A DNA stretch of 64,000 nucleotides, taken from the NCBI RefSeq assembly GCF_012933365.1, contig NZ_JABBVZ010000012.1, positions 1 through 64,000 of the forward strand, given 5' to 3'. The notes under the pieces were generated by a model. The model made no database searches, was not told the origin of the DNA, and worked only from the letters and a program-made list of their open reading frames with translations. The translations under genes were made by a program, and so were the position numbers. Positions within the stretch are counted from its first letter, which is position 1. Each line of letters starts with the position of its first letter. Below, piece after piece: positions 6,884 to 15,078 of this stretch. Source of the stretch: Sulfobacillus harzensis (GTDB lineage Bacteria; Bacillota; Sulfobacillia; Sulfobacillales; Sulfobacillaceae).

Positions 6884-9162
6884 TCAGCATGACCTCCTTG
6901 AAGGGCGGCCAGGGCCTGGTAGAGGCGCCCGGGCGTGATGGGGGCGTAGTCCAAACGCAAGCCAAGATCGTGAAAGGCGTCTTCAACCGCCGAGAGCGCA
7001 ATCGCTTGCGACGGGATAATCCCGGCTTCGCCTACCCCTTTATAGCCCGACGGGTTGCTGGGAGCGGGGTAGTCTCGATGATGAATTTCAATGTCGGGAC
7101 TCTCCTTGGCGCCCGGCAGTCGGTAATCCAGAAACGAGGTGGTGAGAGGCTGGCCGTCCTCGTTGTAAATCATCTCTTCATAGAGGGCGCTGCCCAACCC
7201 TTGCACCGTGCCGCCGATTACTTGGCCATTGGCCAATAAGGGGTTCACAATGGCGCCCCCGTCATGGACGATCACATAGCGCTCAATTTTGATGTCGGCG
7301 GTCTTTTCGTCCACCCGGACAATCAGGGCGTGAGACCCAAAGCCGTATGTGGGGGTGTTCGACCCAAACATATCCTCATGGGTCAGTGGGGGCTCACCGA
7401 GCTCCTGAAGCCGCTCAGCTATTTGAGACCAGCCGAGGGCCACACTGGGGACTCCTTCGACATGAAATTGTCCTTCAGCAAAGGTGAGGTCGTCGGCGTG
7501 CGCCTCGAGGATGCGGGCCGCAGCTTCTTTGGCTTTCGCAATCAAGCCGTCGCCGGCTTTCTTGGTGGCATTGCCGGCCATGATTATTGTCCGACTTCCG
7601 AAGGTGCCGATGCCTTTGGCAATGCCGCCGGTGTCGCCCTCAACCACCTCCACCTGATCGATCGCCAGGCCGAGGGTATCCGCAGCGATTTGCGCCAAGG
7701 CGGTTCGATGGCCCTGGCCTTGGCCGGTTGCGCCGGTGCTGAGCCGTATCCGCCCGCCCGGAAGGAGCTCCATTTTGACGCCTTCAAAACCAAACCCGGC
7801 TGACACCTCCACGTAGTTGGCAATGCCCAAGCCGAGACGTATCCCCTGTTGGCGGGCTTCCTGCTGGCGCTGCCGGAATGCCTCCACGTCGACAATCTCG
7901 AGCAGATCGTGAAAGGCTCCTGGAAAGTCGCCAGAATCATAAACCACATCGGGAATGCCGATGGCGTAGGGCAAATCGTTCGGGCGGATGAGGTTCTTCA
8001 TACGGATGGCGATCCGGTCCAACCCGAGGGTATCTGCGGCGCGGTCCAGCATGCGCTCAATGATGTAATGGCCTTGAGGCCGGCCCGCCCCGCGATAGGG
8101 GGCCTGCGGCACCTTGTTGGTGAGCACGGTGCGCCCGTCAATAAAGAGATTGGGAATGCGGTAGGGGCCCGGCAAGTTGCGGGCGGTGGTGCGCGCCACA
8201 ATCATGCCGCCGCCGGGGTAAGCGCCATTGTCTTGATAGTAGGTGTCCACCAAAGCGACCAAGGTGCCGTCTTGATTGATGCCCAGCGCCACCTCGTGCA
8301 CCTGCTCGCGTTCTTGATATGTTCCGAGAAATTCCTCAAAGCGATCGCCGGCCCACTTCACCGGATTGTTGAAGTGGACGGCACTCCAGACCACCAGGGC
8401 TTCTTCAGAGTAGGTGCCATTCTTGACACCAAATCCGCCACCGACTTCGGGCGCCACCACACGAATGTGATCGGGCGGCATTTGAAGAAACTCCGCGATG
8501 CGCTCCTGGGCGCGATGCACGGACTGTGTGGCATCATACACCAGAAGCTGGCCGCGCACGGCATCATAGTGGGCGGCCACCGCCCGCGGTTCCATGGGCT
8601 GGGCGCTGACGCGGCCCAACCGCAAGGTGGCGCGAATGATGTGATCGGCTTTTTCCAAGGCTTGCAGCGAATCGCCACTCTCATAATGCACGTGGTCAAG
8701 AATGTTGCTGCCGAGCTCCGGATGCAGCACCACATGGTCCTTGGCGGCCTCCTCCACCTGGGTTAACGCATCAAGAGGCTCGTACTGCACCGACACCAGT
8801 TCGACAGCATCTTCGGCGAGATAGCGATCCTCCGCCAGGATCACCGCGACCGGTTGTCCCACGTAAAACACTTTCTCATAAGCCAGGGGTGGGGGAGCAA
8901 TGGGCGCCATGCCGGGCAATGGGCGCTGCAACTCGGGGAATTGTTCCGCCGTGATGACCGCCCTGACACCTGGGGCTTTTTCCGCGGCCTTGATATCGAT
9001 GGAGCGAATAATGGCGTGGGCATGGGGCGACCGAACCAGTGCCATGGCCCATTGGCCCTCAAAATGAATGTCACTCACATATTGACCTTGACCCTGAATC
9101 AGCGCCCGATCCTCAACTCGTGGTACGGGTCGGCCAACCCAGCGTTCTTTGGGGATGGACAT
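6880..9162 (-). CDS. coxL: CO dehydrogenase-family molybdopterin large subunit (form II-like)
   Basis: 760 aa molybdenum hydroxylase subunit, aldehyde oxidase/xanthine dehydrogenase fold. The active-site loop reads PQAPYRGAGRPQGH. This is the AYRGAGR signature of form II (putative) CO dehydrogenases, not the VAYRCSFR of proven form I CO oxidisers, so the substrate may be CO, an aldehyde or a heterocycle. The catalytic Glu region GVGEAGIIPS is present. GAGGTGA lies six bases before the ATG. Gene order L-M-S differs from the M-S-L order of form I and the usual S-L-M of form II. No coxD/E/F/G maturation genes are visible nearby. Confidence 0.9.
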   Translation of the reverse strand: MSIPKERWVGRPVPRVEDRALIQGQGQYVSDIHFEGQWAMALVRSPHAHAIIRSIDIKAAEKAPGVRAVITAEQFPELQRPLPGMAPIAPPPLAYEKVFYVGQPVAVILAEDRYLAEDAVELVSVQYEPLDALTQVEEAAKDHVVLHPELGSNILDHVHYESGDSLQALEKADHIIRATLRLGRVSAQPMEPRAVAAHYDAVRGQLLVYDATQSVHRAQERIAEFLQMPPDHIRVVAPEVGGGFGVKNGTYSEEALVVWSAVHFNNPVKWAGDRFEEFLGTYQEREQVHEVALGINQDGTLVALVDTYYQDNGAYPGGGMIVARTTARNLPGPYRIPNLFIDGRTVLTNKVPQAPYRGAGRPQGHYIIERMLDRAADTLGLDRIAIRMKNLIRPNDLPYAIGIPDVVYDSGDFPGAFHDLLEIVDVEAFRQRQQEARQQGIRLGLGIANYVEVSAGFGFEGVKMELLPGGRIRLSTGATGQGQGHRTALAQIAADTLGLAIDQVEVVEGDTGGIAKGIGTFGSRTIIMAGNATKKAGDGLIAKAKEAAARILEAHADDLTFAEGQFHVEGVPSVALGWSQIAERLQELGEPPLTHEDMFGSNTPTYGFGSHALIVRVDEKTADIKIERYVIVHDGGAIVNPLLANGQVIGGTVQGLGSALYEEMIYNEDGQPLTTSFLDYRLPGAKESPDIEIHHRDYPAPSNPSGYKGVGEAGIIPSQAIALSAVEDAFHDLGLRLDYAPITPGRLYQALAALQGGHAE

Positions 9163-9191
9163 GCAGCGTCACCTCACTTTTCATTGCCTCC

Positions 9192-9197
9192 ATTATA
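9192..9197 (-). promoter_or_regulatory. -10 box of the coxL operon
   Basis: A perfect TATAAT on the minus strand about 30 bases before the coxL start codon. No convincing -35 box is seen 17 bases further up, so an activator may be needed. Confidence 0.4.
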
Positions 9198-9263
9198 GCC
9201 GGACGCGGGCGGGTAGGGGCGTAATCGCTCACGGTCCCGCGAATCTTCTGATGGGAGGTGGCG

Positions 9264-9638
9264 ATGATGCAGATTCGGGTGTTGCTGGTGGACCCGTCAC
9301 CCACGTATTCCCAGGTTGTTCCGTGGGAATTGAATGGCGGCGTCGATTTGGTGGTGAGAGGCGTGTCTCGTGGTGATCAGGCCATCATGTTGATGTCTCG
9401 CTGGGTGCCGCATCTGGTCATTATCTCGATTAATCTCAGCGACATGTCGGCCATGAAGCTGGCTGCGGAGGTCGAGCGCCGCTTTGGGATTAAGGCTGCG
9501 TTAATGGGGATGTACAAGCCGGAGTGGTTGCGTCAGGTCAAAATGCCCTGGATCGCCAAAGATCGGCTGACCGCTCAGCTTTTGCGGCAGGAAGCGCTTG
9601 ACCTTCATCAGGTTGGCTGGCAGTCGGAACACCAATAG
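9264..9638 (+). CDS. Orphan receiver-like protein lacking the phospho-acceptor Asp
   Basis: About 124 aa with CheY-like layout: IRVLLVDPSPTYSQ at the N-terminus, PHLVIISINLSDMSAMKLA in the middle, and WIAKDRL near the end where the conserved Lys sits. Beta strand 3 reads VIISIN where receivers have an Asp acceptor, and the acidic pair at strand 1 is reduced to one Asp. It is therefore probably not phosphorylated. There is no output domain. GGGAGG precedes the ATG pair at 9264/9267. It is divergent from coxL and may belong to its control. The last 31 bases overlap the convergent mutM. Confidence 0.6.
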   Translation: MMQIRVLLVDPSPTYSQVVPWELNGGVDLVVRGVSRGDQAIMLMSRWVPHLVIISINLSDMSAMKLAAEVERRFGIKAALMGMYKPEWLRQVKMPWIAKDRLTAQLLRQEALDLHQVGWQSEHQ

Positions 9639-10414
9639 GCGGTACGTCCACCAATGGGACCCTTGACGACGATGCCGCCGTTTCCGCACGCTTTGCCTTC
9701 TTGATAGTGGACCGCCAACTGGGCTCGGAATCCCCCGGTTACCTGGTCTCCCTCATAAATGGGGGGACCCACGCCCCCCGCGTCGACCGCTTTCTCTAAG
9801 ACTGTGGGAAGCACGGCACCGAGCCTCTGCCATTGAAAGTCCGTGAGGCTGGACGCTGGCTGGCCTGGATAAAGACCGACATCATAGCAGATCTCATCGC
9901 TGTATACATTGCCGATTCCGGCCACAACTTTTTGGTCCATCAGGCACGTTTTGATGGGACGGCTGGAATGGCTATAGGCGGACTGGAGGCGATCGCCGTT
10001 GTATGTGGGTGAGAGCGGTTCCACTCCTAAGTGCGCCCAGCGTTGACGGAGGGCACCCGGGCTGAGGAAATCCAGGCGTCCCAGTCCGACATGAAAATTT
10101 ACGCGAAGGCCATCTTGCAATGTTAGGGTGACGGGAGCGGGTTGAGCCTCGCGGGAGATGCTAATTCGCCCGCCCAACATCAGGTGGATATAGAGAACGC
10201 GAAACGTGTCGGGCGCTCTTTCGAACCCAATCGCCAAACTCTTTCCGCGTCGCTCGATAGACTCAATAGGGGAGCCCGCAATCGCTGGACTTGCGACTTC
10301 AGCGGGGCAATTGAGCCGTTTAGGCCATTCAGCGATAATGGACTGTGCCGTCTTACCAACAAGGAAACGGGACAGTTGGCGCCGGTAGTTTTCCATTTCC
10401 GGAAGTTCAGGCAT
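9608..10414 (-). CDS. mutM: Formamidopyrimidine-DNA glycosylase (MutM/Fpg family)
   Basis: 268 aa base-excision repair enzyme that removes oxidised purines and nicks the strand. The start is fixed by MPELPEMENYRRQL: the residue after Met must be the catalytic Pro. Upstream codons in the same frame are therefore not used. The helix-two-turn-helix region DQKVVAGIGNVYSDEICYD is typical. The C-terminal zinc finger is unusual: it has one Cys (KACGNGG) where the family has CxxC, then the normal CSDC pair, so only three Cys are left. It overlaps the receiver-like gene at its 3' end. Confidence 0.9.
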   Translation of the reverse strand: MPELPEMENYRRQLSRFLVGKTAQSIIAEWPKRLNCPAEVASPAIAGSPIESIERRGKSLAIGFERAPDTFRVLYIHLMLGGRISISREAQPAPVTLTLQDGLRVNFHVGLGRLDFLSPGALRQRWAHLGVEPLSPTYNGDRLQSAYSHSSRPIKTCLMDQKVVAGIGNVYSDEICYDVGLYPGQPASSLTDFQWQRLGAVLPTVLEKAVDAGGVGPPIYEGDQVTGGFRAQLAVHYQEGKACGNGGIVVKGPIGGRTAYWCSDCQPT

Positions 10415-10525
10415 GGGGAGAGGATGTGCGCTGGCGCGGGATTTATGCAAGAATTGACGAGGGTTACTCGTTAACAAAAAGGATTCATACGTGAGATTCA
10501 TACGGGACACTGGGGAGGGACGCGC

Positions 10526-12394
10526 ATGGCCAAGGATGACAGACCGCCCAAGCGGCGGCGTGTACGCCGGCGCATGCGTTGGGGCCGATTTTTTGGGTTC
10601 CTTATTTTTTTAGGTGTCGTTCTTCCGCTCCTAGGCTTAGGATACGGCGCCTGGCGTCTGGACAGCGATGTGCATGCGCTGAAAAGCGATTATCATGCCC
10701 GAAACTTTGTGGCCATGGCATCTAGCTTACAGCAAGCCGGTGGCACGCTGGGAATCATGCGCAGCGCCTCATTGCTGCTTGGCTGGATGGATGCCGTGCC
10801 AGTGTTGCGTGGGTACTATTTAAACGGCATGAGCGTGTTGACGGCAGCCCAGATGGACGTTCATGCCTTTGGCGACGCTATTCCGCCGGTGTTGGACGCT
10901 GCTGAGGGCGGCGGAAGTTCCGCCGCGAAGACGGCTCGGGTCAGCCAAGCGGTTTCGGCCGCGGGGCTGAAAATGCAGCAGTTGGAGCCGCAACTGCTTG
11001 GTGCCAACCGCCAAATTCAAAGTATGAACGCCCATCGCTGGCCCGGGATCTTAAGCCGCAAGGGGCTCAGCGTTCCGGAAATCAAGGCCGTCAGCGACAC
11101 CTTGATTCGCATGCTGCCAACCATGACCGGACGGCATCCCATTTTGGCATCGTTGATGGGATTTCCCAATCCCAAGCGGTATCTCTTGATCTTCGAGAAC
11201 AGCGGCGAATTGCGGGCGACCGGCGGTTTCATGACCGCCTTCGCGTATGTGCCGTTTCACAACGGCAAGCTGGGCAAGATTACCTCGCAGAATATCCAGA
11301 CGCTCGATACCCAGGTCACCTATCGGCCGACGCCGCCCACCGTGGTGGGACTCTATTTGCCAGTCCTCTATTGGCATCTCCGCGATGCCAACTCGGCGGT
11401 GGCTGGCACCAACTTTGGCATGCCGGATGTGCCGGAGGCGGTGCACAATATTTATCAATTCTATAATTCCATTCCCAATGCTCCGCCGGTCAACGGGGTG
11501 GTGTTCATCGACACCTGGTTTGTTGACGACCTAATTGGCGATGTAGGCGGGCTAAACGTGCCCACGCTGCGGGGCAAAACAGTTCATCTGACGGCTCAAA
11601 ATGCCAACTATGAGATGGAATACATGGCTGAGGGGCTGGCGTTGCCGGCCAACGTGCGCAAGCTCTTCATCGGGACGATGATGAAAGAATTGATGCATGA
11701 CGTGTTCCATGGCCACACCTCGGAGCTGCTCAAGGTGGCGGGCACGATCAGCCTGGCGCTTCGCCATGAGCATGTGATGATGTACTTCAATAACCCCAAG
11801 GCCGAGCAGTTTGTTGCCAATCAGAATTGGGGAGGCATCATTCCCCAGCATGTCAATGGCGACTACGTCGAGGTGATTGACGAAAACTTATTAGGCCATA
11901 AGGACAACTACTGGATGCACGAGTCCTACGATGTCAACATCAAGACGGAGAATGGCCAGAACATCGAGACGGTGACGGTTCACTGGAGAGAGACGGGAAT
12001 CGATACCGGAAAACCGCCCTATCTGGTGGTTCCGTATCACAGTTGGGTCTCGGTATTTGCTCCACCCGGGTCGACGTTAGATTCTATGACCGCGACCGCG
12101 TCGGGTGGCAATGGCGCCGGAGGCGGCATCGACAGCGGCATTCAGGTGACCGACGATACTGTGGTCAACAAGGTGGAATTTGGCGCTCACATGAATCTGC
12201 CGGCGCGACTCAGCAAATACCAACCCGATGCGACCGGTACGTTAGTTGCGACCATTACGCTGCCCGCGGGCGTGAACATTAATCATATTCTGTTGCAGAA
12301 ACAGCCGGGTCTTAAGGCGGAGCCGGTGACGGTGACCGTCAACGGGGCAACCCGGCATATTGTTCTCAACTCACGGACCTGGTTGACCTTTTAA
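10526..12394 (+). CDS. DUF4012 membrane-anchored protein
   Basis: 622 aa. A strongly basic N-terminus (RRRVRRRMRWGR) precedes one membrane helix at about residues 23-45, so the rest faces outside. The DUF4012 signature is clear: PKRYLLIFENSGELRATGGFMTAF near residue 220-240, with an N-terminal helical part before it. In other Gram-positive bacteria the family lies near cell-surface polysaccharide genes, but no function is established and none is visible here. GGGGAGGG precedes the ATG. The stop overlaps the convergent dtxR stop by four bases. Confidence 0.85.
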   Translation: MAKDDRPPKRRRVRRRMRWGRFFGFLIFLGVVLPLLGLGYGAWRLDSDVHALKSDYHARNFVAMASSLQQAGGTLGIMRSASLLLGWMDAVPVLRGYYLNGMSVLTAAQMDVHAFGDAIPPVLDAAEGGGSSAAKTARVSQAVSAAGLKMQQLEPQLLGANRQIQSMNAHRWPGILSRKGLSVPEIKAVSDTLIRMLPTMTGRHPILASLMGFPNPKRYLLIFENSGELRATGGFMTAFAYVPFHNGKLGKITSQNIQTLDTQVTYRPTPPTVVGLYLPVLYWHLRDANSAVAGTNFGMPDVPEAVHNIYQFYNSIPNAPPVNGVVFIDTWFVDDLIGDVGGLNVPTLRGKTVHLTAQNANYEMEYMAEGLALPANVRKLFIGTMMKELMHDVFHGHTSELLKVAGTISLALRHEHVMMYFNNPKAEQFVANQNWGGIIPQHVNGDYVEVIDENLLGHKDNYWMHESYDVNIKTENGQNIETVTVHWRETGIDTGKPPYLVVPYHSWVSVFAPPGSTLDSMTATASGGNGAGGGIDSGIQVTDDTVVNKVEFGAHMNLPARLSKYQPDATGTLVATITLPAGVNINHILLQKQPGLKAEPVTVTVNGATRHIVLNSRTWLTF

Positions 12395-13059
12395 GCCTCG
12401 CGTACGAGCAATTGCGCGGCAACGGCTTCGGGCACCTCAATGGGGACGCCTTGAATGGTCACGCGCCGGTCGCTTTCCAAGGTAAAGGAGACGCCTGGCA
12501 AGAGGCCGGCGTCTTCTACCCATTGGAGTCGTTCCTCGAGACCTTCCAATTGCTCATAAATCCGGTCGACGCAGTATCGACCCGGTTGCGCACGCTCTAA
12601 AGGAATGGCTGGCAATAAGGGGAGGGGTTCTGACGCTAGACCGGGAATAGGATTGCCATGCGGGCAGGTCAGTGGACGGCCCAAGTCTTCCCAGAGAGCT
12701 TGCTCGACCCGCTCGGAGAGGGCGTGTTCGAGGCGCTCCGCTTCGCGGTGGGCCTCAACCAAACTTAATCCTAATTTGTCAGACAGCCAGCGCTCCGCCA
12801 ACCGATGGCGCCGCACAATGGCTTCCGCGCGCGCCCATCCTTGGGCACTTAAGCGCACTTCAGGCACACGCGACAACAGATCGCCATTCTTCTCCAACCG
12901 GGAGAGTGCCCGAGACACACTCACGGGTGTTACCGCCAAATACTCGGCAATGCGGGCTGCCTGTGCCGGACGACCTTCGGTGGTGAGCACGAAGATCGCT
13001 TCCAAGTAGGATTCGGCCCCTGCCTGGGATGGCTCTATGGGCTGGTTGGTCTTCTGCAT
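12391..13059 (-). CDS. DtxR/IdeR-type metal-dependent repressor with FeoA-like domain
   Basis: 222 aa. Winged helix at about residues 15-75 (ESYLEAIFVLTTEG, VTPVSVSRALSRLEKNG), then the metal-binding dimerisation domain (RRHRLAERWLSDKLGLS..AHREAERLEHALSERVEQAL, CPHGNPIPG), and a C-terminal SH3/FeoA-like domain. This is the IdeR/DtxR architecture, longer than MntR. It lies 36 bases downstream of the FTR1 permease gene on the same strand with a good AAGGAGG, so the two form an operon. An operator-like repeat precedes ftr1, suggesting Fe2+-dependent feedback. Confidence 0.88.
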   Translation of the reverse strand: MQKTNQPIEPSQAGAESYLEAIFVLTTEGRPAQAARIAEYLAVTPVSVSRALSRLEKNGDLLSRVPEVRLSAQGWARAEAIVRRHRLAERWLSDKLGLSLVEAHREAERLEHALSERVEQALWEDLGRPLTCPHGNPIPGLASEPLPLLPAIPLERAQPGRYCVDRIYEQLEGLEERLQWVEDAGLLPGVSFTLESDRRVTIQGVPIEVPEAVAAQLLVREA

Positions 13060-13095
13060 GGACTCCCCTCCTTGTATTTCTCTGATACGGTTCTC

Positions 13096-13944
13096 TCAGA
13101 TTTTAGAGGATGCGGCGTCAATTTGGGTACGATTTTTCGACCGTAAGGATGTCGGGCGGAAGTACCGCCAAAAGCCGATGATGAGGTACAGCACATAGGC
13201 GCCGAATTGCAACCCGGTGGGTTTGGCGGCATAACCGATGAAGTTATGCAAGATGTCCCCTAAAAGACTGTTTTCGTTAAGAACCCCGCCAGTGTTCCAT
13301 AATGCATGCGTGAGCAAGGGCAACCAACCCAAGGACTGAAAGTCTTCAATTCCGTCGGCCAACAGAGCGGCACCAAACACCAGCAACAGGCCGCCCAGCA
13401 CGTTGAAGAAAACTGTGAGAGGAACCCGGCGGCCCATGCCGAAAATGGTCCAATCCACGGCCAGTGCCAGACCCAGTCCGATAACGGCTCCGATTCCAAG
13501 ATCGAGAGGGTTGGAGTGGAAGGCAAACGCTAGGGTAAAGAAGACCGTTTCCAAGCCTTCGCGCCCGACGGAAAGAAAGGAAAGGCCCACGAGCGCGAAG
13601 AGTGTTCCCTTGCCCAAGGCGAGTTGAATCTGCCGTTCCATGGAAGCCTTCATGGTACGCCCCTGCGATTTCATCCAAAAACTCATGCCGGTGAGCATAA
13701 TGGTGGCGATGAGGTAAGTGGTGCCTTCCAAAATGGTTTGCATCCGAGATCCGTCATACTGCCGGATAACATGGTACAGCAAGAGGCCTACGGCCAAATC
13801 AAGCCCGGCGGCAAGGCCCACGCCAAGCCAAACTTGGCGCGTTTCGCGGGTATGCCCAATCTTGTGCAGGTAGGCAATAATGATGCTGACGATGAGGCTG
13901 GCTTCTAGGCCCTCGCGAAAGAAAATAACGATGGCGGGGAGCAT
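13096..13944 (-). CDS. FTR1-family high-affinity iron permease
   Basis: 282 aa with seven predicted membrane helices. Both REGLE-type iron-binding motifs are present: FFREGLEASLIV near residue 8 and SVGREGLETVFF near residue 127. The family moves Fe3+ (after ferroxidation) or Fe2+ across the membrane. No EfeO/EfeB partners or periplasmic Cys/His domain are seen, so it is the bare permease form. CAGGAGGTG precedes the ATG. First gene of an operon with the DtxR-type regulator. Confidence 0.92.
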   Translation of the reverse strand: MLPAIVIFFREGLEASLIVSIIIAYLHKIGHTRETRQVWLGVGLAAGLDLAVGLLLYHVIRQYDGSRMQTILEGTTYLIATIMLTGMSFWMKSQGRTMKASMERQIQLALGKGTLFALVGLSFLSVGREGLETVFFTLAFAFHSNPLDLGIGAVIGLGLALAVDWTIFGMGRRVPLTVFFNVLGGLLLVFGAALLADGIEDFQSLGWLPLLTHALWNTGGVLNENSLLGDILHNFIGYAAKPTGLQFGAYVLYLIIGFWRYFRPTSLRSKNRTQIDAASSKI

Positions 13945-13961
13945 TTGGCACCTCCTGACTG

Positions 13962-13979
13962 AGTTAACCCGTGCTAACT
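13962..13979. promoter_or_regulatory. DtxR/IdeR-type operator upstream of ftr1
   Basis: AGTTAACCCGTGCTAACT carries inverted AGTTA/TAACT ends and resembles the iron box half-sites (TTAGGTTAGGCTAACCTAA consensus). It lies 18 bases before the ftr1 ATG. A second GGGGTTAA at 13991-13998 is inverted relative to the TTAACCC of the first. Likely the binding site of the regulator encoded in the same operon. Confidence 0.5.
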
Positions 13980-14023
13980 ATTATTAATATGGGGTTAAGG
14001 GGTGTCAAGTGCATCCATGACAA

Positions 14024-14052
14024 CAAAAAACCCGCATCGCCCTGATGCGGGT
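14024..14052 (-). terminator. Terminator of the tRNA operon
   Basis: Minus strand ACCCGCATC-AGGGC-GATGCGGGT followed by TTTTTTG, immediately after the last tRNA. Confidence 0.9.
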
Positions 14053-14057
14053 GAAAA

Positions 14058-14132
14058 TGGTGGGCACGGCTGGACTCGAACCAGCGACCCCCTGAATGTG
14101 GGTCAGGTGCTCTACCACTGAGCTACGCGCCC
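14058..14132 (-). tRNA. tRNA-Val(CAC) with unusual C33
   Basis: Full cloverleaf on the minus strand: acceptor GGGCGCG with CGTGCCC, D arm GCTC..GAGC, anticodon stem CCTGA/TCAGG with loop CCCACAT, T arm GCTGG/CCAGC and encoded ACCA. The anticodon is CAC for Val. Position 33 is C where nearly all tRNAs have U. Third and last gene of the tRNA operon. Confidence 0.85.
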
Positions 14133-14181
14133 GTGTCCCTGAGACGTTATTCTATCGAGTTCCATGCGGGCTGTCAATGGA

Positions 14182-14256
14182 TGGTGGGCCCAGCAGGATT
14201 CGAACCTACGACCAACCGGTTATGAGCCGGCAGCTCTACCGCTGAGCTATGGGCCC
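14182..14256 (-). tRNA. tRNA with CAT anticodon (elongator Met or Ile2)
   Basis: Minus-strand cloverleaf with acceptor GGGCCCA/TGGGCCC, anticodon loop CTCATAA and encoded CCA. It lacks the three G:C pairs and unpaired first base of an initiator. The arm GCTCATAACCGG..GGTCGTAGGTTCGA resembles Bacillus tRNA with CAT read as Ile2 after lysidine modification, so Ile2 is as likely as Met. Confidence 0.88.
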
Positions 14257-14276
14257 GTACGTTCGGACAATGAAAA

Positions 14277-14352
14277 TGGCTCCTCGAGCAGGACTCGAAC
14301 CTGCAACCACCCGGTTAACAGCCGGGTGCTCTACCAATTGAGCTATCGAGGA
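14277..14352 (-). tRNA. tRNA-Asn(GTT)
   Basis: Minus-strand cloverleaf: acceptor TCCTCGA/TCGAGGA, discriminator G, encoded CCA, anticodon stem CCCGG/CCGGG and loop CTGTTAA (anticodon GTT). First gene of the operon after a good promoter. Confidence 0.93.
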
Positions 14353-14370
14353 GTGTCACCGACAACGAAT

Positions 14371-14399
14371 ATCTTATCATGCGCCTCTTCGGGCGTCAA
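14371..14399 (-). promoter_or_regulatory. Promoter of the tRNA operon
   Basis: Minus strand TTGACG, 17-bp spacer, TAAGAT, ending about 18 bases before the 5' end of tRNA-Asn. Confidence 0.8.
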
Positions 14400-14496
14400 G
14401 GCGTCCAGTCCAGAAAATGATGGAGAGAAAAAGAAACGCGCGGACAGGAATCACAAGAAACGCTGTCGAAGTTTGGAACGAAACGGGGAGGCGCTT

Positions 14497-15078
14497 ATGG
14501 CGGGACTAATTAAGGTCATCACAGGCGAAATGTTTTCCGGCAAATCCGAAGAGCTGGCGCGGTTGGTGGAACAGTGTCTGGCCAATGACCATCGAGTTCA
14601 AGTTTTCTATCCGGCGATGTCTTCACGGGGCAGCACACGCGACATTGAGCAGCGGCTTGAGCCGCACGACCACCTGTTAGTCCAAGCGGTGCCTAATGCC
14701 GATGCGGAGCAAATGAGTGCTTTGGTGGCGCCGACCGCCGACGTGATTGTGGTCGACGAGGCTCAGTTTTTTTCTCCCGCCATCGTCCGCGTGGTGCGGG
14801 AATGGCGGCGTCGCGGCTGTTTGGTTTTGATTGGCGGGTTGGATCAGGACTATTTGGAGCATCCTTTTGGGTGCATGGGCGACCTGATGTGCATTGCCAA
14901 CGAAGTCGTTAAATTTCACGCGTTTTGTGCCGCGTGTGGCGCCCAGGATGCCTTCATCTCCCACCGGATAAGTGCTGAAAGTGGGCAGATCGCCGTCGGG
15001 GAGAGCTACGTGCCGTTATGCGAGGATTGCTATGTCAAGACTCTGACGCAACGGGAGGAGACGGTATTCGCCGACTGA
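14497..15078 (+). CDS. tdk: Thymidine kinase
   Basis: 193 aa type II thymidine kinase that phosphorylates thymidine for nucleotide salvage. P-loop GEMFSGKSEELAR at the N-terminus, Walker B-like DVIVVDEAQFF, and the lasso region with two CxxC zinc motifs (CAACG..CEDC). The frame is open far upstream through the tRNA region, but GGGGAGG seven bases before the ATG at 14497 and the conserved MAGLIKVITGEM start decide it. It overlaps trmK. Confidence 0.95.
   Translation: MAGLIKVITGEMFSGKSEELARLVEQCLANDHRVQVFYPAMSSRGSTRDIEQRLEPHDHLLVQAVPNADAEQMSALVAPTADVIVVDEAQFFSPAIVRVVREWRRRGCLVLIGGLDQDYLEHPFGCMGDLMCIANEVVKFHAFCAACGAQDAFISHRISAESGQIAVGESYVPLCEDCYVKTLTQREETVFAD

Noticed and set aside
7849-8766. 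305-codon frame antisense to coxL
   Set aside because: Typical shadow frame in GC-rich sequence opposite a well-supported gene.
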